From Longimicrobium sp. (GTDB lineage: Bacteria > Gemmatimonadota > Gemmatimonadetes > Longimicrobiales > Longimicrobiaceae), in the NCBI RefSeq assembly GCF_036388275.1, contig NZ_DASVSF010000078.1:51057-115056 (forward strand): a stretch of 64,000 nucleotides of DNA. The letters run 5' to 3'. A model generated the notes under the pieces. It was not told the DNA's origin. It did not search any database and saw only the letters and a list, made by a program, of their open reading frames with translations. This document shows, piece by piece, positions 48,796 through 56,331 of this stretch (positions within the stretch are counted from its first letter, which is position 1; each line of letters starts with the position of its first letter). Position numbers and translations under genes: made by a program.

Positions 48796-49269
48796 GTGAC
48801 CGAGGGGACGCGCTGGCAATTCGTGGGGTTCGTGGCGGTGCTCGCGCTGCTGTACTTCGTGCTGCGGGTGGGGCTGGGGCTGGGCGCCTTTGCGCCCGAC
48901 CTGCTCCTGGTGGCGCTGCTGCTGGCGGCGCGCCGCATGCGGGCGGGGTGGGCGGCGGGGCTGGGGTGCCTCCTGGGCGTGCTGGACGGCGCCGCCAACC
49001 CGCACACGCTGGGGGCCGGCGCGCTGGTGCTGAGCATCCTGGGGTACATCGGGGCGCGCTCGCGCGAGGTGGTGGCGGGCGACAGCCCGGTGCTGCTGGC
49101 CGCCTACCTGTTCATCGGCAAGTGGCTGTACGACGCGGGGATGTACCTGCTGATGATGGTGAACGACAGTGCCGGGCCGGTGACGGTGCTGGCCTTCTCG
49201 CTGGTGGCCGCGGCGTATGCCGCCGCGGCCGGGGTGGCCGCGGCGTCGGCGTACCGGGCGGTGGCATAG
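48796..49269 (+). CDS. mreD: Rod shape-determining protein MreD
   Basis: A 157-residue integral membrane protein with about five helices (FVGFVAVLALLYFVL, LLLVALLLAA, LGAGALVLSILGYIGA, VLLAAYLFIGKWLYDAG). GTG start with GAGGGG upstream, 6 nt after mreC. Identification is by position and hydrophobicity; MreD is poorly conserved. Confidence 0.85.
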   Translation: MTEGTRWQFVGFVAVLALLYFVLRVGLGLGAFAPDLLLVALLLAARRMRAGWAAGLGCLLGVLDGAANPHTLGAGALVLSILGYIGARSREVVAGDSPVLLAAYLFIGKWLYDAGMYLLMMVNDSAGPVTVLAFSLVAAAYAAAAGVAAASAYRAVA

Positions 49270-49271
49270 AG

Positions 49272-49337
49272 ATGAGCAGGATGCTTTCCGAGGGTAGTTC
49301 GATGGCGGTTCCCCGGCTGCCCGAGGTGGCCCGGTGA
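49272..49337 (+). CDS. 21-codon open frame between mreD and rodA
   Basis: ATG 49272 to TGA 49337 encodes MSRMLSEGSSMAVPRLPEVA plus R; its stop overlaps the rodA GTG as GTGA. This is the position where mrdA (PBP2) lies in many mre operons. It may be a coupling leader peptide, a scar of a lost mrdA gene, or chance. No clear ribosome binding site. Confidence 0.3.
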   Translation: MSRMLSEGSSMAVPRLPEVAR

Positions 49338-50569
49338 AGCGCTATCGTGCCGTGCGCCTGGGCGACCCGGTCCTCTTCTGGCTGGTGGTGGGGCTGGCGC
49401 TGTTCGGCATCGCCATGATCTTCAGCGCGGGGATGGTGGACGTACCCGGCACCCGCGCCGAGGGAACGTGGAAGCAGCAGCTGATGTGGTTCAGCCTGGC
49501 CATGCCCATCCTGTACATGATCCTGAAGGTTCGGATCGGGTGGCTGGAGTGGGGGGCGCAGCCGGCGTACGCGCTGGGGCTGGTGCTGCTGATGGCCGCG
49601 CTGGTGTTCGGCAGCGGCGGCACCACGGGCGCCAGCACCAAGAGCTGGATCCGCATTGGGCCGGTGGGCCTTCAGCCGTCGGAGATGGCCAAGATCGCCA
49701 CGGTGCTGATGCTGGCGCGCGTGCTGGGCGAGTGGCGCGAGCCGCCGAAGACGCTGTGGCAGCTGTGGAAGCCCATCGGCGTGGTGGCCCTGCCCATGGG
49801 GCTGGTGATGCTGCAGCCGGACCTGGGCTCGGCGCTGGCCTTCGCGGCGATCCTGGTGTGGTCGCTGTACTGGGCGGGCACCCCGCTGGCCACCATCTTC
49901 TTCCTGGTCAGCCCGCTGCTCAGCTTGTTCCTTTCCATCAGCGCATGGGTGTGGGGCGTGTACATCGTCCTGCTGCTGGCCATGCTGTTCTATCGCAACG
50001 CGTTCCTGTCGGAGAAGGTTTCCATCTTCGTGGCCAACGCGGTGGCGGGCGCGGTGGCGCTGCCGCTGTGGAACGTGCTGAAGCCGTACCAGAAGAACCG
50101 TTTCCTGGTGTTCCTGGACCCCAGCATCGACCCGCGGGGGAGCGGCTACAACCTGATCCAGAGCCGCGTGGCCATCGGCAGCGGCGGATGGTTCGGCAAG
50201 GGGTACCTGGAGGGGCCGCAGAAGCGGCTGGCCTTCCTTCCCGAGCAGCACACCGACTTCATCTTTTCCGTCATCGGCGAGGAGCTGGGCTTCGTCGGCG
50301 TGATGGCGGTGCTGATCACCTTCGGCCTGATCTTCTGGCGGCTGATCCGCATCGCCGAGCGCTCGCGCGATCCCTTTGCCTCGCTGGTGCCCATCGGCCT
50401 GCTGGGAAGCTGGTTCACCCACGTGCTGATCAACGTGGGGATGACGGTGGGCGTGATGCCCGTCACCGGCATTCCGCTGCCCTTCATCAGCTACGGCGGC
50501 TCGTTCCTCCTGGTGAACCTGCTGGCCATGGCCGTCATCCAGCGAATCGCCGCCGAAAAGGCGCGCTAG
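49334..50569 (+). CDS. rodA: Peptidoglycan polymerase RodA
   Basis: A 411-residue SEDS-family glycosyltransferase with about ten membrane helices that polymerises lipid II during elongation. Marks: GSGGTTGASTKSWIRIGPVG, LQPSEMAKIA, LQPDLGSAL, PYQKNRFLVFLDPSIDPRGS, and the C-terminal PVTGIPLPFISYGGSF. The GTG start overlaps the small frame before it. Normally it works with the transpeptidase PBP2, whose gene is not adjacent here. Confidence 0.96.
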   Translation: MKRYRAVRLGDPVLFWLVVGLALFGIAMIFSAGMVDVPGTRAEGTWKQQLMWFSLAMPILYMILKVRIGWLEWGAQPAYALGLVLLMAALVFGSGGTTGASTKSWIRIGPVGLQPSEMAKIATVLMLARVLGEWREPPKTLWQLWKPIGVVALPMGLVMLQPDLGSALAFAAILVWSLYWAGTPLATIFFLVSPLLSLFLSISAWVWGVYIVLLLAMLFYRNAFLSEKVSIFVANAVAGAVALPLWNVLKPYQKNRFLVFLDPSIDPRGSGYNLIQSRVAIGSGGWFGKGYLEGPQKRLAFLPEQHTDFIFSVIGEELGFVGVMAVLITFGLIFWRLIRIAERSRDPFASLVPIGLLGSWFTHVLINVGMTVGVMPVTGIPLPFISYGGSFLLVNLLAMAVIQRIAAEKAR

Positions 50570-50640
50570 CCCCACTCGGGGCTGGCGCGCCTCTCGGTGT
50601 GGCCTCCGTCCGTATTCCACCGCATCCAACTCCGGTCCTC

Positions 50641-51519
50641 ATGGCCTGGTTTCGCAAGCCCAAGACGCGCCTGCAGGCGGCCGACCGCCGCGACCTGCCC
50701 GGCGAGCTGTGGGAAAAGTGCCCCAACTGCAACGACATCCTCTACACCCAGAAGCTTAAGGAGAACTGGAACGTCTGCCCCAGCTGCGCGTTTCACCTGC
50801 GCCTTTCGGCCGACGGGTACGTGTCGCTGCTGATCGACGAGGGCACGTTCACCGAGTTCGACGCCGACCTGCGCTCGGCCGACCCGCTGGGGTTCGTAGA
50901 CCTGAAGGCCTATCGCGACCGGCTGATCGCGGCGGAGCGCAAGAGCACCCACGGCGACGCGGTGCTCACCGGCGACGGCGAACTGGACGCGGTTCCCGTT
51001 TCCATCGGCGTGATGGACTTTTCCTTCATCGGCGGGTCGATGGGCTCCGTCGTGGGCGAAAAGCTGGCGCGCGCGGGGCTGCGGGCGCTGGAGGGGCGCA
51101 AGCCGCTGATCATCATCTCGCAGTCGGGCGGGGCGCGGATGATGGAGGGGATCTTCAGCCTGATGCAGATGGCCAAGACCTCGGCCGTCCTCGCGCAGCT
51201 TCACGAGGAGGGGCTGCCCTACGTGTCGATCCTGACGGACCCCACCACGGGCGGCGTGACGGCGTCGTACGCCATGCTGGGCGACATCAACGTGGCCGAG
51301 CCCAACGCGCTGATCGGCTTCGCGGGGCCGCGGGTGATCGAGCAGACCATCAAGCAGGAGCTGCCGGAAGGCTTCCAGCGCTCGGAGTTCCTGCTGGAGT
51401 TCGGCATGCTCGACGACATCATCGACCGGCGGAAGATGAAGCCGTACGTGTCGCGGATGCTGCGGCACATGATGGGACTGCCCGCGTCGGAGGCGGCGCG
51501 GGCCTGGGAAGCGGCGTGA
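50641..51519 (+). CDS. accD: Acetyl-CoA carboxylase carboxyltransferase subunit beta
   Basis: A 292-residue subunit that transfers CO2 from biotin to acetyl-CoA in the first step of fatty acid synthesis. The zinc ribbon CPNC...CPSC is at about 27-50, the oxyanion/carboxylate region SQSGGARMMEGIFSLMQMAK, and TDPTTGGVTASYAMLGDI are conserved. Start 50641 (MAWFRKPKTRLQ). The stop overlaps the folC start, a classic accD-folC coupling. Confidence 0.97.
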   Translation: MAWFRKPKTRLQAADRRDLPGELWEKCPNCNDILYTQKLKENWNVCPSCAFHLRLSADGYVSLLIDEGTFTEFDADLRSADPLGFVDLKAYRDRLIAAERKSTHGDAVLTGDGELDAVPVSIGVMDFSFIGGSMGSVVGEKLARAGLRALEGRKPLIIISQSGGARMMEGIFSLMQMAKTSAVLAQLHEEGLPYVSILTDPTTGGVTASYAMLGDINVAEPNALIGFAGPRVIEQTIKQELPEGFQRSEFLLEFGMLDDIIDRRKMKPYVSRMLRHMMGLPASEAARAWEAA

Positions 51520-52805
51520 AGCCCGACGATCCCGCGGCCTGGCTCTTCGCCCGCACCTCGGGCGGCATCCGCTGGGGGCTGGAACGGACGGAAGAACTGC
51601 TCGCCGGTGCGGACCATCCGCACCGGCGATTCGCTTCCGTGCACGTGGCGGGCACCAACGGCAAGGGCTCGGTGTCGGCGTTGTGCGAGTCCGCGATGCG
51701 CGCCGCGCACCCGGGGCGGACGATCGGCCTATACACCTCGCCGCACCTGGTGTCGTTCCGCGAGCGCATCCGCATCGGCGGGCATCCGGTGGATGCGGAG
51801 CTGCTCGCGGCGTGCGAGGCCCGGCTGCGTCCCACCATCGAGCGGACTGAGGCCACCTTCTTCGAGGCCACCACGGCGCTCGCCTTTCTCTGCTTCGCCG
51901 AGGCGGGTGTGGACCTGGCGGTCGTGGAGGTCGGCTTGGGCGGGCGGCTGGATTCCACGAACGTGATCAGCCCGCTCGCCGTCGCCGTGACGAACGTGGC
52001 GCGAGACCACACGGAGTACTTGGGCGAGTCGCTGGAGGAGATCGCGGCGGAGAAGGCGGGCGTCTTCAAGCCCGGTGTCCCGTCCATCACGGCCGAGACC
52101 GCGGCGGGGCCGCTGGACGTGCTGCGCCAGCGCGCGGCGGAGGTCGGCGCGCCGCTGACGGAGCTGGACCGCGCGGCGCGCATCGGCGACGTCTCACTCT
52201 CGCTCGAGGGGACACGCTTCAGCCTGGGGTCGGAGCGTTGGGGGAGCCACGAGGTCCGGATTCCGCTGATCGGGGCGCACCAGGCGCGCAACGCGGCGCT
52301 GGCGGCGGAACTGTTGGGACTTCTGCCCGATGACGTCCGTCCTGGATGGGAAGCGATCGAGCGGGGGTTCGCGGAGGTGCGCTGGGCGGGGCGGATGCAG
52401 GTGGAGCGCATCCGTGGTGGAACGTGGATCTTCGACGTGGCGCACAACCCTGCGGGCGTGCAGGCGCTTTGCGAGTCGCTGGACCAGGTCGCGTTCGACC
52501 GCCCGCTGGTGGTGATCGCCGCCATCCTCGCGGACAAGGAGTGGGACGAGATGCTGCCGCCGCTGCTAGCCCGTGCGGACGCCGCCATCCTCACCACCGC
52601 GCCGACTGCACCGGAGGGCCGGCGGTGGGACCCGGAGCACGTCGCGCGCTCGCTGGACGCGCAGATCCCCATCCGCGTGATCCCCGACCTTTCCGCAGCC
52701 CTGATGCGCGCCGAGACGATGGCGCCCTACGGAACCGTGCTCGTCACCGGCTCGGTGCACACGGTCGGCGACGCATTGGCGGCACTGGAAATCCCCGTCG
52801 TCTAG
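51516..52805 (+). CDS. folC: Folylpolyglutamate synthase / dihydrofolate synthase
   Basis: A 429-residue Mur-ligase-type ATPase adding glutamates to folates. The P-loop is VAGTNGKGSVSAL, followed by YTSPHLVSFRERIRI (omega loop), VEVGLGGRLDSTNVI, and DVAHNPAG. The GTG start overlaps accD's stop (GTGA). Its own stop overlaps the stop of the opposite RuvC-like gene in CTAG. Confidence 0.96.
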   Translation: MKPDDPAAWLFARTSGGIRWGLERTEELLAGADHPHRRFASVHVAGTNGKGSVSALCESAMRAAHPGRTIGLYTSPHLVSFRERIRIGGHPVDAELLAACEARLRPTIERTEATFFEATTALAFLCFAEAGVDLAVVEVGLGGRLDSTNVISPLAVAVTNVARDHTEYLGESLEEIAAEKAGVFKPGVPSITAETAAGPLDVLRQRAAEVGAPLTELDRAARIGDVSLSLEGTRFSLGSERWGSHEVRIPLIGAHQARNAALAAELLGLLPDDVRPGWEAIERGFAEVRWAGRMQVERIRGGTWIFDVAHNPAGVQALCESLDQVAFDRPLVVIAAILADKEWDEMLPPLLARADAAILTTAPTAPEGRRWDPEHVARSLDAQIPIRVIPDLSAALMRAETMAPYGTVLVTGSVHTVGDALAALEIPVV

Positions 52806-53266
52806 CGACGCAGTTCGACCGGGACTGCGTCGAGAAGCCCCACTTCCAGCGCGCCCCAGAAGCCAATGAGGATAGCCTCGGCGGCATCGTGGCGCAGGGA
52901 AGTGGGGCGGGGGGCGCCGGACCACTCGATGATGCGGCGGGCGAACGGATCGGCGTTGCTCTTGGCCTGCGCGCCGGTGCGCTGCTCGCGGCCGTACAGC
53001 AGGCGTTGCCGCCACACCTCCGCGCCGATCCGCAGGACCTCGAGCGCGCGTTTCTCGGCCTCGTTCTCCCAGATCCCGGCCAGGTTGCCGCCGCCCTCCA
53101 GAACGAGCCAGCGTACCTCTGGCAGCGTGTTCAGAAGGCCGTGCACCGCGCGCCGCAGCCTCGACGCACTGCCGAAGTTCTGCGATCGATACCACCGCAG
53201 CCGTCCATCATCCCCGTACAGCGCCAGCCCCGTCCGGAGCCCCAGGTCCACCGCGAGCAGCGACAT
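52802..53266 (-). CDS. RuvC-like (RNase H fold) small protein
   Basis: A 154-residue protein, MSLLAVDLGLRTGLALYGDD to VPVELRR. It shows the RuvC/YqgF-type RNase H fold signature: Asp7 on strand 1 (AVDLGLRTG), Glu57 (WLVLEGGG), and Asp127 with Glu130 in HDAAEAILIG. E. coli RuvC uses D7, E66, D138 and D141 in the same order and nearly the same spacing. The polar middle (GREQRTGAQAKSNADPF) could hold a DNA-binding loop. Not the standard RuvC of a ruvABC operon; no ruvA or ruvB nearby. Hypothetical nuclease/Holliday junction-type enzyme. Confidence 0.65.
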   Translation of the reverse strand: MSLLAVDLGLRTGLALYGDDGRLRWYRSQNFGSASRLRRAVHGLLNTLPEVRWLVLEGGGNLAGIWENEAEKRALEVLRIGAEVWRQRLLYGREQRTGAQAKSNADPFARRIIEWSGAPRPTSLRHDAAEAILIGFWGALEVGLLDAVPVELRR

Positions 53267-53299
53267 GCGCGGGCATCGGAGCAAGTCGTCTGCCCGCGC

Positions 53300-53809
53300 T
53301 CAGCTGCCCAGGCGGAACTCGGGCGTGATGGTGATGCGATCGGGACCGTTGGCGAGTTCCAGCCGGCCGGCGCGGCTCTCGATGTAGATCATCAGGTTGG
53401 TTCCGCCCGGAAGTGCGGCGGATGGAGCGAGGATGGCCCGGTGATCGTCGTCGATCACGGCGCGCGCCGCGAGCGCCCGGCAGCGTGCCAGGTCGTACGG
53501 ATCATCGCTCCGCAGCGCAGCGGGGGTGAGGTCGTAGCGATGGAGCGTGGCAGGGCAGGTGAGGTCGAGAACGGGGCCGACGGACACGTCGATGGACACG
53601 AGGTCGCGTCGCAAAGCCCCGGCTCCATAGGCGGTTACGTGCTTCTCGAACTCTGCGATGGCCGTCTCTGGCGTGAAAGATGTGTATAAACAAGGAAGGC
53701 GGGGCCGCCGGCTATTCCAGCGACCCCGCCCGGCTTTCAAGATCCACCCCAGATGCAGTGGCTCGGCGCCGACAGGGACGTGTCTCCAGACACGCCGCGT
53801 CACTCTCAT
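53300..53809 (-). CDS. RES domain toxin
   Basis: A 169-residue RES-family protein, of the class that degrades NAD+ or ADP-ribosylates targets. The family pattern is visible in LYTSFTPETAIAEFEKHVTA (about 42-61) and the late NLMIYIESRAGR with conserved polar residues. It is the second gene of a two-gene unit after the Xre-type antitoxin, starting 1 nt after the antitoxin stop (TGATATG). Confidence 0.85.
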   Translation of the reverse strand: MRVTRRVWRHVPVGAEPLHLGWILKAGRGRWNSRRPRLPCLYTSFTPETAIAEFEKHVTAYGAGALRRDLVSIDVSVGPVLDLTCPATLHRYDLTPAALRSDDPYDLARCRALAARAVIDDDHRAILAPSAALPGGTNLMIYIESRAGRLELANGPDRITITPEFRLGS

Positions 53810-53810
53810 A

Positions 53811-54173
53811 TCACACGTACGCTCCAGACTCGATCGTCGCGAGGAGTTCGATCACCGATTCGATGGCACCGGTTCGCAGCAGCGAAGCGGGCGTGCGGCC
53901 CCTGAGCGCGGGGACGGACGAATGCAGCCACTCGGCGGCAGCGGTCTCGGTGCCGAACACCGCAGTGAGCAGGTGCCGTAGCTCACGAAGAGTTTCCAGC
54001 CGGTCGCGGGCAGCGCCGCGAGGCGTAAACTTGCACGTTCTCCAGCGACGCACCGTACGCTCCGTGGTTTTGAGGGCAACGCCGATTTCGCCGTAGTTCA
54101 AAGCCAGCGCGGAATGCGCCCAGTCGATCACATCCGCCGCCGCCCGCCGCTCCGTCTGCACAAGACTCATCAT
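53811..54173 (-). CDS. Xre/MbcA/ParS-type antitoxin of the RES pair
   Basis: A 120-residue protein. The N-terminal helical DNA-binding part includes VALKTTERTVRRW and the C-terminal MbcA/ParS toxin-binding domain has LRGRTPASLLRTGAIESVIE. ATG 54173 is preceded by GGAGG at 4 nt, with a second ATG at 54170 at 7 nt. The antitoxin gene comes first, as is usual for RES/Xre pairs. Operator-like repeats lie upstream. Confidence 0.87.
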   Translation of the reverse strand: MMSLVQTERRAAADVIDWAHSALALNYGEIGVALKTTERTVRRWRTCKFTPRGAARDRLETLRELRHLLTAVFGTETAAAEWLHSSVPALRGRTPASLLRTGAIESVIELLATIESGAYV

Positions 54174-54195
54174 CAAACCTCCGGGTGTGGCAACT

Positions 54196-54254
54196 ATCGG
54201 ACGCAATGTACATCGGCCCTGTTGTCCGATCAAGTGTCCTGCGATTTGTCCGGT
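54196..54254. promoter_or_regulatory. Operator-like repeats between antitoxin and hisS genes
   Basis: TTGTCCGAT (54222-54230) and TTGTCCGGT (54246-54254) on the plus strand, with an inverted copy ATCGGACGCAA (54196-54206). The repeats lie upstream of the antitoxin start in the divergent region, suitable for autoregulation by the Xre-type protein. Confidence 0.45.
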
Positions 54255-54331
54255 CTGCGCACGCGCTGGACGGGACTCTGACTGGCGAACCGGTTGCTCT
54301 GCCCGGGCGGGGGAAGATACATTCTCCGGCT

Positions 54332-55621
54332 ATGTCGAACTCCAACTTTCAGGCGCTGCCCGGGTTCCGGGACTTCTATCCCGACGATCTCGCCATCCGC
54401 ACGCACATCATGGCGGCGTGGCGCGAGGTGGCGCGCCGCTACGGATTCCAGGAATACGACGGGCCTCCGCTGGAGCCGCTGGAGCTGTACACGGAAAAGT
54501 CGGGGCCCGAGATCGTCAAACAGCTGTACGACTTCGTCGACAAGGGCAGTCGGCACGTGGCGCTGCGCCCGGAGATGACGCCCACGCTGGCGCGCATGGC
54601 CGGCGCGCGTGCGGGCGGAATGCGGAAGCCCATCAAGTGGTTCTCGCTGCCGCAGCTGTTCCGCTACGAGCGGGCGCAGCGCGGGCGCCTGCGCGAGCAC
54701 TTTCAGCTGAACTTCGACATCCTGGGCGAGGAAGAGGTCGCCGCCGATGCCGAGCTGCTGGCCGCCGCCATCGACATCCTGCGCGTGCTGGGGCTTACCG
54801 CCGACGACTTCGTGGCGCGCATCTCCGACCGCAGGCTGCTGCGCGCGCTGCTCCTGCACGCGGGGACGCCCGAAGACCAGCTGATCCTGGTCTACAACAT
54901 CATCGACAAGCTGGAGCGCGATTCGCGCGAAGTGATCGCGAAGCGGCTGACGGGCGAGGCGGGGCTGACGGACGAGGCGGCGGAGCGGGTGCTCGACATC
55001 TTCCGCTACACCGACTTCGACGCGGTGCGCCAGGCGTACGGGTCCACCGAGGGCGTGGGGCCCGAGATCGAGCGGATGGGCCAGTTCTTCGGCGCGCTGC
55101 GGGCGATGGGGCTGGGCGACTACGTGCGCTTCGACCTGTCGATCGTGCGCGGGCTGGCGTACTACACGGGGATCGTCTTCGAGCTGTTCGACACCCGCGG
55201 CGAGCTGCGCGCCATCTGCGGCGGCGGGCGCTACGACAACCTGCTCAAGCAGATCGCGGGTGTGGACCTGCCGGCGCTCGGCTTCGGGATGGGCGACGTG
55301 GTGCTGAAGGAGCTGCTGACCGACCGCGGCTTGCTGCCGTCGACGAAGCAGAGCGTGGACTACTACCTGATCGCCGTCACCCCCGAGCAGCGCGACGACA
55401 TGCTCGCGCTCGCGCACCGGCTGCGCGAAACGGGCGCCTCGGTGGAGTACGGGCTCAAACAGGCTGGGGTCGGCAAGCAGTTCAAGAACGCGTCCGCCGT
55501 GGGCGCGCGCCGCACCGTCGTCCTGGGTCCCGACGAACTGGCGGAAGGTGTCGCCGTCGTCAAGGAGATGGAGACCGGCCATGAGTCGCGCGTCCCCCTG
55601 GCCGAGCTGGGCCGACCGTGA
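54332..55621 (+). CDS. hisS: Histidyl-tRNA synthetase
   Basis: A 429-residue class II synthetase. Motif 1 region is LPGFRDFYPDDL, motif 2 FRYERAQRGRLREHFQLNFD, the HisA signatures GLAYYTGIVFE and ICGGGRYDNL, and an anticodon-binding C-terminal domain from about 335. Start 54332 (MSNSNFQAL). Confidence 0.97.
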   Translation: MSNSNFQALPGFRDFYPDDLAIRTHIMAAWREVARRYGFQEYDGPPLEPLELYTEKSGPEIVKQLYDFVDKGSRHVALRPEMTPTLARMAGARAGGMRKPIKWFSLPQLFRYERAQRGRLREHFQLNFDILGEEEVAADAELLAAAIDILRVLGLTADDFVARISDRRLLRALLLHAGTPEDQLILVYNIIDKLERDSREVIAKRLTGEAGLTDEAAERVLDIFRYTDFDAVRQAYGSTEGVGPEIERMGQFFGALRAMGLGDYVRFDLSIVRGLAYYTGIVFELFDTRGELRAICGGGRYDNLLKQIAGVDLPALGFGMGDVVLKELLTDRGLLPSTKQSVDYYLIAVTPEQRDDMLALAHRLRETGASVEYGLKQAGVGKQFKNASAVGARRTVVLGPDELAEGVAVVKEMETGHESRVPLAELGRP

Positions 55622-55622
55622 C

Positions 55623-55662
55623 GCCCGCGCCGGCAACGTACGGCTGAGCCGGCGCGGGCTTT
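55623..55662 (+). terminator. Terminator after hisS
   Basis: GCCCGCGCCGGC (55623-55634), 13-nt loop, GCCGGCGCGGGC (55648-55659), then TTT. Confidence 0.85.
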
Positions 55663-55701
55663 CCGCGCAAGCAGGTGTGCGTTCGGAAATTGGAGGGCGG
55701 C

Positions 55702-56262
55702 ATGACGGGGACGACCAGCAGCCTGGTGACCGCGGAGGAGCTGTTCCGGATGCCGGACAGCAATACGCGCCGGGAACTGATCCGCGGAGTGATCCACGAC
55801 CGGCCGCTCGCAGGGTGGCGGCATGCACGGCTCGCGAGCAACGGGCTCTTCGCGCTGAACGAGCACGTGTACCGCCGCGGAGTGGGCGAGGTGGTGGGTC
55901 CCGCCGGTTTCCTGGTGGAGCGTGCTCCCGATACCGTCCTGGCTCCAAGTTTCGCGTTCGTGGCGGCAGGGCGGTGGACGCCTCCGGCGCGCTACGAAGA
56001 TGATTTCTACTTCGAGGGCGCACCGGACCTCGCGGGCGAGGTCGTGTCCGACGCGCGTTCAGCGGCGGATCTCCCAGCCAGGGTGGCTCGCTGGCTGAAC
56101 GCGGGAACGCGTGTGGTGCTGGTCATCGACTACGATCGCGTGACTGCCACGCTCTTTCGCCCCGGGAGCCACCCGGCCGAACTCGGTGCTGACGAGGAGA
56201 TGGACCTGTCTGACCTGGTTCCCGGGATGAACGTGCCTGTACGCCGCCTGTTCGAGCGCTGA
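55702..56262 (+). CDS. Uma2 family (DUF820) restriction endonuclease-like protein
   Basis: A 186-residue protein of the Uma2 family, PD-(D/E)xK fold. Start MTGTTSSLVTAEELFRMPDS with GGAGGGCGG ahead. The family expects PDv in the middle strand, but here APSFAFV has Ser in place of Asp, and the lysine that follows the conserved Glu (GEVVSDARS) is Arg (LPARVARW), so catalysis may be lost. The tail VVLVIDYDRVTATLFRPG is typical. No function is known for Uma2 proteins. Confidence 0.82.
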   Translation: MTGTTSSLVTAEELFRMPDSNTRRELIRGVIHDRPLAGWRHARLASNGLFALNEHVYRRGVGEVVGPAGFLVERAPDTVLAPSFAFVAAGRWTPPARYEDDFYFEGAPDLAGEVVSDARSAADLPARVARWLNAGTRVVLVIDYDRVTATLFRPGSHPAELGADEEMDLSDLVPGMNVPVRRLFER

Positions 56263-56331
56263 GCCGAATCGGATTTCCTCGCAACTGACATCGCCGCCGC
56301 CTTCATCGGCGGCCTGACCGATACCGATCTC

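Noticed and set aside
56281..56320. Small GCCGCC/GGCGGC inverted repeat before proS as a T-box or attenuator
   Set aside because: Too short and without a T-box sequence or T-run; likely chance in GC-rich DNA.
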